The notes under the pieces are model-generated. The model did no database searches. It saw nothing but the letters and a program-made list of their open reading frames with translations, and had not been told where the DNA came from. Positions 8,507 to 17,223 of a DNA stretch of 56,582 bases are shown here, piece after piece. A program made the position numbers and the translations under genes. Numbering within the stretch: the stretch's first letter is position 1; each line of letters opens with the position of its first letter. Source of the stretch: VBCK01 sp035511515 (lineage in GTDB: Bacteria > Pseudomonadota > Gammaproteobacteria > Burkholderiales > Burkholderiaceae_F); the NCBI GenBank assembly GCA_035511515.1, contig DATKFG010000139.1:1-56582 (forward strand), written 5' to 3'.

Positions 8507-8893
8507 ATGCACCCCTCCGAGGCACCGCAGGATGGCGATGGCGCGCTGCCGCCGATTCCGGCCAAGCGTTACTTCACGATTGGCGAGGTCAGCGAGCTGT
8601 GCGCTGTCAAACCGCACGTGCTGCGTTACTGGGAGCAGGAATTCACGCAGCTCAAGCCGATCAAGCGGCGCGGCAACCGGCGCTACTACCAACACCACGA
8701 AGTTCTGCTGATCCGGCGCATCCGCTCGCTGCTGTACGAACAGGGCTTCACCATCAACGGCGCGCGCAACCGGCTCGATACGGCCGGCGCGATCGTGCCC
8801 GACCGCCCCGAGCCGGTCGGCAAGGCCCTCTCGCGGGGCGCGATCCGCGCCCGATTGCAGGAAATTCGCGCGCTGCTGATCCGCGAGGCGTGA
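8507..8893 (+). CDS. MerR-family transcriptional regulator
   Basis: The 128-residue protein has a MerR winged-helix domain: YFTIGEVSELCAVKPHVLRYWEQEF at about 24-48, then NRRYYQHHEVLLIRRIRSLLYEQGFTI. The remaining ~45 residues are short and carry no cysteine cluster or obvious ligand-binding domain, so this is not a metal sensor of the classical type. It follows ihfA by 31 bases, an order common in betaproteobacteria. The effector and targets cannot be read from sequence. Confidence 0.9.
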   Translation: MHPSEAPQDGDGALPPIPAKRYFTIGEVSELCAVKPHVLRYWEQEFTQLKPIKRRGNRRYYQHHEVLLIRRIRSLLYEQGFTINGARNRLDTAGAIVPDRPEPVGKALSRGAIRARLQEIRALLIREA

Positions 8894-8918
8894 ACCGCAC
8901 GGTACAATCCCGCACCAG

Positions 8919-8996
<78 letters not shown>

Positions 8997-9007
8997 AACC
9001 GCTTTCT

Positions 9008-9030
9008 GACGCTGCGTCGTTCGCAGCGTC
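9008..9030 (+). other. perfect 9-bp hairpin between tRNA-Pro and surE
   Basis: GACGCTGCG (9008-9016) and CGCAGCGTC (9022-9030) form a perfect stem with loop TCGTT, 11 bases after the tRNA and 5 bases before the surE ATG. There is no T-run, so it is a poor intrinsic terminator. It may mark tRNA 3' processing, or sequester the surE ribosome-binding region. Confidence 0.6.
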
Positions 9031-9035
9031 GACCG

Positions 9036-9788
9036 ATGCACATTCTGGTCAGCAATGACGATGGCTATCTCGCCCCCGGGTTGCGGGCCCTGGCCGATGC
9101 GATGCGCGCCTTCGGCGACGTCACCGTGGTGGCGCCCGAGCAGAACTGCAGCGGCGCCAGCAACTCGCTGACGTTGACGCGTCCACTGTCGGTCCGGCGC
9201 GCCGACAACGGCTATCTGTTCGTCAACGGCACCCCGACCGACTGCGTGCACATCGCGCTGACGGGCCTGCTGGAGCGCCGCCCGGACCTGGTCGTGTCGG
9301 GCATCAACGACGGCCAGAATATGGGGGACGACACGATCTATTCGGGTACCGTGGCGGCGGCGATGGAAGGGTATCTGTTCGGCTTGCCGGCGATCGCGTT
9401 TTCTACCGTGCAAAAGGGCCACCTGCATCTGGACAGCGCCGCGCGCGTTGCGCAGACGATCGTGGAGCGCTTTGAAACCGGCTCGCTGCCGGCTCCGTTT
9501 CTGCTGAACGTCAACATCCCGGACCATCCGTACGCGCAGCTGCGCGGACTGGTGTGTACGCGCCTGGGCAAACGGCACCCGTCGGAGCCCGTGGTGCGCA
9601 GCGTCAGCCCGCGCGGCGACACGATCTACTGGGTGGGAGCGGCCGGCGAGGCCGCCGACGCCAGTCCCGGCACCGATTTTCACGCGACTGCCAACGGACA
9701 GGTTTCAGTGACGCCGCTGCAGATCGACCTGACGCATGCCGGACAATTGGAGGCCGTTGCACAATGGCTGGGTCAGAGGCCGCTTTGA
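9036..9788 (+). CDS. surE: 5'/3'-nucleotidase SurE
   Basis: The 250-residue product is a metal-dependent survival-type nucleotidase that removes phosphate from nucleoside monophosphates. It starts at the metal site MHILVSNDDGYLAPG (adjacent aspartates at 8-9) and contains the metal-binding SGINDGQNMGDDTIYSGTVAAA segment near 90-110. The frame is open upstream through the tRNA, but ATG 9036 gives the family N-terminus exactly. There is no visible Shine-Dalgarno; the bases just upstream are in a hairpin. The gene overlaps pcm by 25 bases in the usual surE-pcm-nlpD-rpoS order. Confidence 0.97.
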   Translation: MHILVSNDDGYLAPGLRALADAMRAFGDVTVVAPEQNCSGASNSLTLTRPLSVRRADNGYLFVNGTPTDCVHIALTGLLERRPDLVVSGINDGQNMGDDTIYSGTVAAAMEGYLFGLPAIAFSTVQKGHLHLDSAARVAQTIVERFETGSLPAPFLLNVNIPDHPYAQLRGLVCTRLGKRHPSEPVVRSVSPRGDTIYWVGAAGEAADASPGTDFHATANGQVSVTPLQIDLTHAGQLEAVAQWLGQRPL

Positions 9789-10465
9789 GCGCCGCCGCCA
9801 GCACCGGTCTGACGTCGGAGCGGGTGCGGGCACGCATGGTCGAGAGGATCCGGGAGCTTGGCGTACGCGATGCGCGCGTGCTGGCGGCCATGCAGCGCAT
9901 CGAGCGGCACCGCTTCGTCGATGCGGCCCTGGCCAGCCGGGCTTACGAAGACACGGCCTTGCCGCTGGGGTTCGGCCAGACCATCTCGCAACCCTACATC
10001 GTGGCCCGCTGCGCGGAACTGGCGCTGAGCGCGGCGCCCGATCCGAAAAGCGCGCGCGTGCTCGAGATCGGCACCGGTTGCGGATATGCGGCCGCGGTCC
10101 TGAGCGAGCTGTTCGGCACCGTGTTTTCAATCGAGCGCGTGCGGGCGCTGCACGAAACGGCGCGCGTCAACCTGCGCCCGCTCAGGATCGCGAACCTGCG
10201 CCTGGTGTTCGGCGACGGCGCGCTGGGCCTGCCCTCCGAAGCGCCGTTCGCCGCCATCGTTTCCACGGCGGCCAGCGACGAGGTGCCGGCCGCCTGGGTC
10301 GAACAACTCGCTCCGGACGGGATGATCGTCGCGCCGCTCGGGCGTGACTCGCAGATGCTGACGGTGCTGTCGCGCAGCCCGGAAGGCCGTATCGTTCGCC
10401 GTGAACACGAGCCGGTGCGTTTCGTGCCGCTGGTGCAGGGAAGCGTCAACCTGGACAGCCGATGA
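9764..10465 (+). CDS. pcm: protein-L-isoaspartate O-methyltransferase
   Basis: This enzyme uses S-adenosylmethionine to methylate isoaspartyl residues, initiating repair of damaged proteins. The 233-residue product has DTALPLGFGQTISQPYIVARCAELA, SAM motif I as VLEIGTGCGYAAAVLSEL (about 100-117) and the conserved C-terminal VRFVPLVQGSVN. ATG 9764 overlaps surE; ATG 9836 (MVERIREL) matches the typical family N-terminus more closely and could be the true start. The stop codon overlaps the nlpD start (ATGA). Confidence 0.95.
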   Translation: MAGSEAALSAAASTGLTSERVRARMVERIRELGVRDARVLAAMQRIERHRFVDAALASRAYEDTALPLGFGQTISQPYIVARCAELALSAAPDPKSARVLEIGTGCGYAAAVLSELFGTVFSIERVRALHETARVNLRPLRIANLRLVFGDGALGLPSEAPFAAIVSTAASDEVPAAWVEQLAPDGMIVAPLGRDSQMLTVLSRSPEGRIVRREHEPVRFVPLVQGSVNLDSR

Positions 10466-11379
10466 GCGTGAGCCAACCGATGTCTGGCCGCGCGGCCGCC
10501 GCATTGGCCGCGCTCGCGCTGGCCGCCTGCGCCGTCTCGTCGACCAAGGATGCGCCGATCGTGGAGCGTTCGCAGGCCACCGGCGCGCCCCGCGCCGCGG
10601 CGAGCCCGACCGTGGCGCCCGCTGCGCGCAGCGCGCCGCCGGCCACGCGCGAGGCGCACGACGGCCTATACGTGGTGCAGTCTGGAGATACGCTGTACAG
10701 CATTGCATTGGCCTTCGGGCAGGATTACCGCGAGATCGCGCGCTGGAACGCCGTCGATCCCGAGGCGCATCTGCAAGTCGGACAGGCGCTGCGGGTAGCG
10801 CCGCCGCCGGCTCAGGACTCCGGCGCGGCCGAGGCGATCCCGGTTCCGGTGGCGCCGACCGCAACGGTCGAGTCGCACCTGCTGGCGCCCGCCGAGAGCC
10901 CCGCCCCGCCGCCCAGCGCCGCTTCGGAGGCGCCGCAGCGTCCCAGCGTGACGGCGAGCGGCACTGCGGCCGCGGCGCCGACAGTGACTGGACCCGCGCC
11001 CGCAGCCGAGCCCGACAGCACTTGGGCATGGCCCGGTACGGGCAAGGTGCTGGCACGCTTCGATGAGGCCCAAAATAAGGGGATCGATATCGCCGGCAAT
11101 GTCGGAGATCCGGTATGGGCAGCCAACGATGGTCAGGTCGTATACAGCGGTAACGGGTTGCGCGACTACGGCAAATTGATCATCATCAAACACACGGACG
11201 ACTATGTGTCCGTCTATGCACACAACAACGAGATCCTTGTAACTCAGGGACAGGCCGTCAAGCGGGGACAGCGAATCGCCGATCTGGGGATGACGGGTGC
11301 GCCCACCCCCAGGCTGCATTTCGAGATCCGGCGTCGTGGCACGCCGGTGGACCCGCTGACGTACTTGCCGTCCCGCTAA
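10462..11379 (+). CDS. nlpD: NlpD-like lipoprotein, LysM plus inactive M23 domain
   Basis: The 305-residue envelope protein likely activates a cell-division amidase such as AmiC. It has a lipoprotein signal ending LALAAC (Cys about 23), a LysM peptidoglycan-binding domain at about 69-113 (YVVQSGDTLYSIALAF), a long Ala/Pro linker and a C-terminal LytM/M23 domain (about 205-303). The metal-binding histidine expected in the HxxxD motif is replaced (NKGIDIAG), although YAHN and LHFEIR remain, so it should not be a peptidase itself. In enteric bacteria rpoS promoters lie inside nlpD; I could not identify one here. Confidence 0.94.
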   Translation: MSVSQPMSGRAAAALAALALAACAVSSTKDAPIVERSQATGAPRAAASPTVAPAARSAPPATREAHDGLYVVQSGDTLYSIALAFGQDYREIARWNAVDPEAHLQVGQALRVAPPPAQDSGAAEAIPVPVAPTATVESHLLAPAESPAPPPSAASEAPQRPSVTASGTAAAAPTVTGPAPAAEPDSTWAWPGTGKVLARFDEAQNKGIDIAGNVGDPVWAANDGQVVYSGNGLRDYGKLIIIKHTDDYVSVYAHNNEILVTQGQAVKRGQRIADLGMTGAPTPRLHFEIRRRGTPVDPLTYLPSR

Positions 11380-11404
11380 GCGGCACGCGGACCGCATCGC
11401 CGGC

Positions 11405-12445
11405 GTGCCTAGGACGCTGGGGATGGGGCGGCCGCGCAAGTCGAGTCACAGCGAGCCGACGCCGCTCGGCGCCTCGCGCACTGCGCGGCAGTCCGAGTCC
11501 GAAGCCGATCCGCCGGATCCGCGCGGTGATGAGCCGATCGTCTTCGAGGAGTCGCACACGGCGGCGCCCGCGGCCCCGGCAGCCACCAGCGTCGACGACA
11601 TCACCAGCGATGCGATGAGCCGTTACCTCGGCGCGATCGGCTCGCGCGCATTGCTGACCGCCGAGCAGGAATACGCGTGCGCCATGCTGGCGCGCGAGGG
11701 CGACTTCGCCGCTCGCCAGAAAATGATTGAACACAACCTGCGACTGGTCGTGTCGATCGCCCGCAATTTCCTGAACCGGGGCGTGTCTTTTCTCGATCTG
11801 ATCGAGGAAGGCAACGTCGGTCTGATCCATGCGCTGGACAAGTTCGAGCCGGAACGCGGATTCCGGTTCTCCACCTATGCCACCTGGTGGATCCGTCAGG
11901 CCATCGATCGGGCGCTCGCCACCCAGGCGCGCACGGTGCGGCTGCCCACGCATGTGCTCAGGGAACTGGCGCAGGTGCAGCGCGCGCGCAACCATCTGGA
12001 AAGCGGATGGCGTGCCGTGGGCGTGTCCCGCAACGCCGGCGCGGACGACATCGCGCATCTGCTCGGCAAGACGGCCGAGGAAGTCGCCGATCTGATGGCG
12101 CTGGGCGAGTCGCCGGCGTCGCTCGACCGTCCGATTGACCACGACGACGACGCCCCGATGTCCGACCTGATGCCCGATCAGGCGGCGGTGGCGCCCGAGT
12201 GGCACGTGGCCCAGCGCGAGCTGCAGGTCCTGATGGACGGCTGGCTGGACGACCTGTCCGACAAGCAGCGTCTCGTGATCCAGCGCCGCTACGGCCTGAA
12301 CGGACACGATCCTTCCACGCTGGACGACCTGGCGCGCGAGCTGGGGCTGACGCGCGAGCGCGTGCGGCAGATCCAGCAGGAGGCGCTGGCGCGCCTGAAC
12401 CGCGCACTGGCCGCGCGCGGAGTCAAGCGCGACGTGCTGTATTGA
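11405..12445 (+). CDS. rpoS: RNA polymerase sigma factor RpoS
   Basis: This 346-residue stationary-phase/general-stress sigma factor follows nlpD. It starts at GTG 11405 with a divergent acidic N-terminus, then region 1.2 (SDAMSRYLGAIGSRALLTAEQEY), regions 2.1-2.4 (RLVVSIARNFLNRG through FRFSTYATWWIRQAIDRAL), region 3, and region 4.2 with helix-turn-helix LGLTRERVRQIQQEALARLNRAL at the end. The sequence resembles RpoS more than RpoD: it lacks the long region 1.1 and non-conserved insertion, and the gene neighbourhood agrees. Confidence 0.95.
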   Translation: MPRTLGMGRPRKSSHSEPTPLGASRTARQSESEADPPDPRGDEPIVFEESHTAAPAAPAATSVDDITSDAMSRYLGAIGSRALLTAEQEYACAMLAREGDFAARQKMIEHNLRLVVSIARNFLNRGVSFLDLIEEGNVGLIHALDKFEPERGFRFSTYATWWIRQAIDRALATQARTVRLPTHVLRELAQVQRARNHLESGWRAVGVSRNAGADDIAHLLGKTAEEVADLMALGESPASLDRPIDHDDDAPMSDLMPDQAAVAPEWHVAQRELQVLMDGWLDDLSDKQRLVIQRRYGLNGHDPSTLDDLARELGLTRERVRQIQQEALARLNRALAARGVKRDVLY

Positions 12446-12491
12446 CCGGCCGCCGCGCGTCGGCCGCCGGTCGCGTCCTTACAATCGGGGC

Positions 12492-13280
12492 GTGACGCCC
12501 ATTCTCACCTTCGACCTGGAGACGATCCCGGACGCCGCAGCACTCAGGCAGCTGCGGCCGCAGTGGGCCGACGCCGACGACCGCACCATCGCACTGCAGG
12601 CGATGGCCGAGCGCCACGAGCGCACCGGCAGCGACTTCATGCCGCTGCACCTGCATCGGGTGATCGCGATCGGGTGCGCGTTCCGGGACGAGGCGGGTTT
12701 TCGCGTGCGCAGCCTGGGCACGTCCGCCGATGGCGAAGCCAAGCTGATCGGGGATTTTTTCCGCCTGATCGATCGCTACGTCCCGCAACTGGTCAGCTGG
12801 AACGGAAGCGGGTTCGATCTGCCGGTGCTGCACTATCGCGCGCTGATTCACGGCGTGCCGGCGCGGCGCTACTGGGACCAGGGCGACGACGAGCGCGATT
12901 CGCGCTTCAGCAACTACGTGAACCGCTATCACCCGCGCCACGTCGACCTGATGGACGTGCTGTCGCGCTACCAGCCGCGCGCCGCCGCTCCGCTGGGCGA
13001 AGTGGCGCGGATGGCCGGCTTTGCCGGCAAGCTCGGCATGGACGGATCGCAGGTCTGGGAAGCGTACTGCGCCGGCCAGATCGAGCGGATCCGTGCCTAC
13101 TGCGAAACCGACGTCGTCAACACGTACCTGTTGTACTGCCGCTTCCGCAAGATGCGCGGCCAGCTCGACGAGGCCGGCTATGCGGCCGAAGTGCAGCTGG
13201 TGCGCGACGCGCTGGCGGCGTCCGGAGGTTCCGTCTGGCAGGAGTTCCTGGCCGCGTGGCCGGCGACGCCGGCGCCGTGA
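12492..13280 (+). CDS. predicted 3'-5' exonuclease (PolB-like)
   Basis: The 262-residue protein has the DnaQ-type exonuclease pattern of the PolB-exonuclease-like family (PF10108). Exo I is TFDLETIPD (Asp and Glu at about 8 and 10). Exo II lies in VSWNGSGFDLPVLHYRAL near 98-115. The Exo III-like segment is IRAYCETDVVNTYLLY near 200-215. Substrate and pathway are unknown. The GTG start follows rpoS by 46 bases, and its stop overlaps the rlmD start (GTGA), suggesting translational coupling to an rRNA-modification gene. Confidence 0.85.
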   Translation: MTPILTFDLETIPDAAALRQLRPQWADADDRTIALQAMAERHERTGSDFMPLHLHRVIAIGCAFRDEAGFRVRSLGTSADGEAKLIGDFFRLIDRYVPQLVSWNGSGFDLPVLHYRALIHGVPARRYWDQGDDERDSRFSNYVNRYHPRHVDLMDVLSRYQPRAAAPLGEVARMAGFAGKLGMDGSQVWEAYCAGQIERIRAYCETDVVNTYLLYCRFRKMRGQLDEAGYAAEVQLVRDALAASGGSVWQEFLAAWPATPAP

Positions 13281-14632
13281 AGCCGCACCGGATCGATCGG
13301 GTCGAGTCGCTCGACCTGCAGGGCCGTGGCGTCGTGCGCAGCGACGGCAAGATCGCATTCGTCGAAGGTGCGCTGCCCGGTGAAACGATCCGCTGGGTGC
13401 CGGTGCGCGGCGGCCGCAATTTCGACGTCGGGCGGCTGCTGCAGGTCAAGCGCGAGTGCAGCTTGCGCGTGCAGCCGCGCTGCCCGCACTTCGGCCTTCA
13501 GCGCGGCGCCTGCGGCGGCTGCTCGATGCAGCACCTTGACGCGCGGGCCCAGGTCGCCATCAAGCAGCGGGCTCTGGAAGACGCGCTGTGGCACCTGGCG
13601 CGCCTGAAGCCCCAGCAGATCGCGCGGCCCATCGCGGGCCTGGAGTGGGGCTACCGCCACCGGGCCCGTCTGTCGGTCCGGTTTGTCGCCCGCAGGAACG
13701 AGGTGCTGGTGGGCTTTCACGAGCGCGCCAGCAGTTTCGTGGCGGACATCCGCGAGTGCCACGTTCTGGCCGGATCGGTGGGCTCGCTTTTGATGCCGCT
13801 GCGAACGCTGATCGGGTCGATGCAGCTTCGCCAGCGGCTGCCGCAGATCGAGGTTGCCGTCGTCAAGAGCGCCCAGCAGGTTCGCACCGTGCTGGTGTTC
13901 CGGATCCTGGATGAGCTGGCCGAGCCCGATCGCGATGCGCTGGCACGATTCGGCGCCGCGCACCGCGTGTCGATCTGGGTCCAGCCGGGCGGACCCGCCA
14001 CCGCGGCGCCGCTGACCGGGGCCGACGAGGCCGAGCTGGCGCTGCAGCTGCCCGAGTTCGGCCTGCGGGTGCCGTTCGGTCCGACCGATTTCACCCAGGT
14101 CAACCATTCGGTCAACGAAGTGCTGGTGCGCCGCGCGCTGGCGCAACTGGACCCGCAACCGGCCGAAACCGCGCTGGATCTTTTCTGCGGGCTTGGAAAC
14201 TTCACGCTGCCGCTGGCCACGCGGGTGCGGCGGACCATGGGAATCGAGGGCAATTCCGCCCAGGTGGCGCGCGCCGCCCGGGCCGCACAGGCCAACGGCC
14301 TGCAGGGCCGGGTCGATTTCATCGCGCAGGACCTCGCCGACTGGAATCGCGGCGACTGGGAGGCGTTGAATCAGCGCCACGGGCCCATCGACCGCGTGCT
14401 GCTCGATCCGCCGCGCGAGGGTGCGCTGGCCGTGGCGCGCGCTCTGGCCGGCAGCGCGGTGCGGCCGCGGCGTCTCGTGTACATATCGTGCAACCCCGGC
14501 ACGCTGGCGCGCGACTGCGCGGTCCTGGCGCACGAAGGCGGCTGGCGCCTGGCGTGCGCCGGGGTCGTCAACATGTTTGCTCACACCTCGCACGTCGAAT
14601 CGATGGCCGTGCTCGAGCCTGCGCAGAGCTAG
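13277..14632 (+). CDS. rlmD: 23S rRNA (uracil-1939-C5)-methyltransferase RlmD
   Basis: The 451-residue SAM-dependent enzyme makes m5U1939 in 23S rRNA. It has an N-terminal TRAM-like domain, four-cysteine iron-sulfur ligands near residues 61, 69, 77 and 80 (KRECSLR, RCPHFG, ACGGCSM), the methyltransferase core with ALDLFCGLGNFTLPLA, and the catalytic cysteine in YISCNPGTLARD near 404. The frame is open far upstream, but GTG 13277, overlapping the preceding stop, gives the expected N-terminus. FTQVNHSVNEVLV is also diagnostic of the TrmA/RlmD family. Confidence 0.95.
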   Translation: MKPHRIDRVESLDLQGRGVVRSDGKIAFVEGALPGETIRWVPVRGGRNFDVGRLLQVKRECSLRVQPRCPHFGLQRGACGGCSMQHLDARAQVAIKQRALEDALWHLARLKPQQIARPIAGLEWGYRHRARLSVRFVARRNEVLVGFHERASSFVADIRECHVLAGSVGSLLMPLRTLIGSMQLRQRLPQIEVAVVKSAQQVRTVLVFRILDELAEPDRDALARFGAAHRVSIWVQPGGPATAAPLTGADEAELALQLPEFGLRVPFGPTDFTQVNHSVNEVLVRRALAQLDPQPAETALDLFCGLGNFTLPLATRVRRTMGIEGNSAQVARAARAAQANGLQGRVDFIAQDLADWNRGDWEALNQRHGPIDRVLLDPPREGALAVARALAGSAVRPRRLVYISCNPGTLARDCAVLAHEGGWRLACAGVVNMFAHTSHVESMAVLEPAQS

Positions 14633-14660
14633 CGGGCGGCACCGTCCCAGCCGATCCGCG

Positions 14661-14669
14661 TGTTACACT
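14661..14669 (+). promoter_or_regulatory. candidate extended -10 promoter for ndk
   Basis: TGTTACACT carries an extended -10 TG, one spacer base and a TACACT hexamer. It lies 121 bases before the ndk ATG, and the untranslated region contains an AT-rich tract at about 14690-14718. No good -35 was seen, as is common with extended -10 promoters. Confidence 0.4.
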
Positions 14670-14790
14670 GCGCCTCCGAATCGCATCGCAACTTATTCTT
14701 TTTATTCAGTTTTTTGTGACACTCGGCGATGGAGCACGGCGGCGCCCCGATGCCTGCGGCCGGCCGACCCGCGGGCGCCCAGGAATCCGC

Positions 14791-15216
14791 ATGGCTATCG
14801 AAAGAACTTTGTCCATCATCAAGCCGGATGCCGTTCGGAAGAACGTGATCGGAAAGATTCTGGCCCGCTTCGAGGCCGCCGGGCTTCGGATCGTGGCGGC
14901 GCGCATGATGCAACTTTCGCGCGCCGAGGCGGAGGCGTTCTACGCGGTGCATCGGGAACGGCCGTTCTTTCGCGATCTGGTCGAATTCATGACGTCCGGG
15001 CCGATCATGGTGCAGGTCCTGGAAGGCGAGGGCGCGATCATCCGCAATCGCGAGCTGATGGGCGCAACCGATCCCAAGAAGGCAGCACCGGGCACGATTC
15101 GGGCCGATTTTGCCGACAGCATCGACGCCAACGCGGTGCACGGCTCCGACGCCGAGGAAACGGCACGCGTGGAGGTTGCATTTTTCTTTGCGGGCAGCGC
15201 GGCCCGGGCGCGCTGA
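14791..15216 (+). CDS. ndk: nucleoside diphosphate kinase
   Basis: The 141-residue enzyme transfers the gamma phosphate of ATP to nucleoside diphosphates through a phosphohistidine. It begins MAIERTLSIIKPDAVRKN and contains RPFFRDLVEFMTSGPIMVQVLEGEGAI and the active-site histidine in IDANAVHGSDAEETA (about 117). Length and motifs are canonical. The frame is open upstream, but ATG 14791 gives the family N-terminus exactly. It leads the run ndk-rlmN-pilF-rodZ-ispG. Confidence 0.98.
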   Translation: MAIERTLSIIKPDAVRKNVIGKILARFEAAGLRIVAARMMQLSRAEAEAFYAVHRERPFFRDLVEFMTSGPIMVQVLEGEGAIIRNRELMGATDPKKAAPGTIRADFADSIDANAVHGSDAEETARVEVAFFFAGSAARAR

Positions 15217-15244
15217 CAGCGGAGGCGACGGCAGGCCAGCTACG

Positions 15245-16387
15245 ATGGATGCGGTCAATCTGCTCGATCTGGATGGACGGGCACTGGAGGAACTGGTGCA
15301 ATCGCTGGGCGAGCGGCCGTTTCGCGCCCGCCAGCTGAAGCGCTGGATCCACCGGCACGGCGCCGGCGATTTCGATTCGATGACGGACCTGGCCCGCTCG
15401 CTGCGGGACAAGCTGCGCGACCGCGCGCATGTCACCGCGCCCGCGGTCGTTTCGCACTTCACGGCGCCGGACGCGACGCAGAAATGGCTGCTGTCGGTCG
15501 GCGCACGCGACGCGGTCGAGGCCGTGTACATACCGGAGTCGGATCGAGGCACGCTGTGCATCTCCACGCAGGCCGGCTGCGCCGTCAACTGCCTGTTCTG
15601 CTCGACCGGCAAGCAGGGTTTCAGCCGCAACCTGAGCACCGGGGAGATCGTCGGTCAGCTCTGGCTGGCCGAACACAGCCTGCGCCGCGCCCATGCAGCG
15701 CCATCGGACGGCATGGCCGCGGGGCGCGTCGATCGGGTCATCAGCAACGTGGTGTTGATGGGAATGGGCGAGCCGCTGCAGAACTACGACGCCGTGGTTC
15801 CGGCGCTGCGCTTGATGCTCGACGACGACGCCTATGGCCTTTCGCGCCGACGGGTCACGCTGTCGACGGCCGGGATGGTTCCGCAAATCGACCGCCTGGC
15901 ACAGGATTGCCCGGTCGCGCTGGCCGTATCGCTGCATGCGCCCGACGACGGCCTGCGCGACACGCTGGTGCCGCTGAACCGCAAATACCCGCTGCGCGAG
16001 TTGCTGGCGGCGTGCCGGCGCTACCTTCGCAGCGCGCCGCGCGACTTCATCACGTTCGAATACGTGATGCTCGACGGCGTCAACGACAGCGATGCGCAGG
16101 CGCGCGATCTGGTCCGTCTGGTCGGCGATCTGCCGTGCAAGTTCAACCTGATCCCGTTCAATGCGTTTCCGGGCGCAACGGTCGGTCGATCGGCGCCGCA
16201 GCGCATTCAGGAATTCGCGGCGCGGTTGACAGCGGCCGGGATCGTGACGACGACGCGCAGGACGCGCGGCGATCGGATCGATGCCGCGTGCGGCCAGCTC
16301 GCCGGAGCGGTCGACGACCGCACCGGAATTGCGGGCCGCGGGCGGCGTGCTGGAGCCGCATCGGTGCCGCTGCGCGTTGCTCCTTGA
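15245..16387 (+). CDS. rlmN: dual-specificity RNA methyltransferase RlmN
   Basis: This radical-SAM enzyme makes m2A2503 in 23S rRNA and m2A37 in some tRNAs. The 380-residue product has the radical-SAM triad CAVNCLFC near residues 112-119, preceded by GTLCISTQAG, plus MGMGEPLQNY, SLHAPDDGLRD and NLIPFNAFPG. Following TTTRRTRGDRIDAACGQLAG, the C-terminal ~25 residues are extra and Arg/Ala-rich. The stop overlaps the pilF start (ATGA). Confidence 0.97.
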   Translation: MDAVNLLDLDGRALEELVQSLGERPFRARQLKRWIHRHGAGDFDSMTDLARSLRDKLRDRAHVTAPAVVSHFTAPDATQKWLLSVGARDAVEAVYIPESDRGTLCISTQAGCAVNCLFCSTGKQGFSRNLSTGEIVGQLWLAEHSLRRAHAAPSDGMAAGRVDRVISNVVLMGMGEPLQNYDAVVPALRLMLDDDAYGLSRRRVTLSTAGMVPQIDRLAQDCPVALAVSLHAPDDGLRDTLVPLNRKYPLRELLAACRRYLRSAPRDFITFEYVMLDGVNDSDAQARDLVRLVGDLPCKFNLIPFNAFPGATVGRSAPQRIQEFAARLTAAGIVTTTRRTRGDRIDAACGQLAGAVDDRTGIAGRGRRAGAASVPLRVAP

Positions 16388-17223
16388 TGGAATGGCGCGC
16401 GATGCCGTCGCCTGCGCGGCCGCTGCCGGCCGCGCATTGGCTGGCGCTGGCACTGGCCGCGTCCGTGACGCTGGCCGGATGCAAGACCACCACCACCGTG
16501 ACGACGACTTCCGACAGCTCGCAGACGAGCGCGACCAAGGGCGAGGGCGACCCGCACCGGCGCGCTGCCGTCCGGCTCCAGCTCGCTTCCGGCTACTACC
16601 AGAAAGGGCAGCTGGACGTCGCGATCAAGGAGGCCACCGAGGCGACCCAGATCGACCCGACCTTGGCTTCCGCGTACGGGCTGCTGGGGCTGATCCACAT
16701 GGACCTGGCGCAGGACCGCCAGGCGGAAGACAATTTCCGGCGGGCGCTGCAGCTGGATCCGACCGATCCGGAGCTGAACAACAACTTCGGCTGGTTTCTC
16801 TGCCGCACTCGCCGCGAGCACGACGCGCTGCCCTACTTCGATCGTGCAGCGGGCAATCGGATGTACGCGACGCCGGCCATGGCGCTGGAGAACGCCGGAA
16901 TCTGCCTGAAACAGGTGGGCGACAACGAACGCGCCGAGAAATACCTGATGCGGGCCTTCGAGCTGGACGCCTCCAGCCCCATTGCGAAATTCCAGTTGGC
17001 CCAGTTGTATCTTCAGACCCACCGCGTCGAGCGCGCCGAGTTCTATTACGACCTGCTCAACCGCAGCGTGGACCCGAACCCGCAGACGCTGTGGCTGGGC
17101 GCCCGGATTGCACACGCCAAGTCGGACACGCGCACCCAGCAGCGCCTGGCCCAGGAGTTGCGCACGCGTTTTCCCGAGTCGCTCGAGGCGGGTCTGCTCA
17201 AGCGCGAGGCATTCGATGAATGA
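16387..17223 (+). CDS. pilF: type IV pilus pilotin PilF/PilW, TPR lipoprotein
   Basis: The 278-residue outer-membrane lipoprotein probably assists assembly of the PilQ secretin. It has a lipoprotein signal ending ASVTLAGC, a Thr-rich linker and at least five TPR-like repeats (for example YYQKGQLDVAIKEATEATQIDP and AYGLLGLIHMDLAQDRQAEDNF). ATG 16387 overlaps the rlmN stop; ATG 16402 is an equally possible start. It overlaps rodZ by 8 bases. Assignment rests on TPR pattern, lipobox and the conserved rlmN-pilF-rodZ order. Confidence 0.9.
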   Translation: MEWRAMPSPARPLPAAHWLALALAASVTLAGCKTTTTVTTTSDSSQTSATKGEGDPHRRAAVRLQLASGYYQKGQLDVAIKEATEATQIDPTLASAYGLLGLIHMDLAQDRQAEDNFRRALQLDPTDPELNNNFGWFLCRTRREHDALPYFDRAAGNRMYATPAMALENAGICLKQVGDNERAEKYLMRAFELDASSPIAKFQLAQLYLQTHRVERAEFYYDLLNRSVDPNPQTLWLGARIAHAKSDTRTQQRLAQELRTRFPESLEAGLLKREAFDE

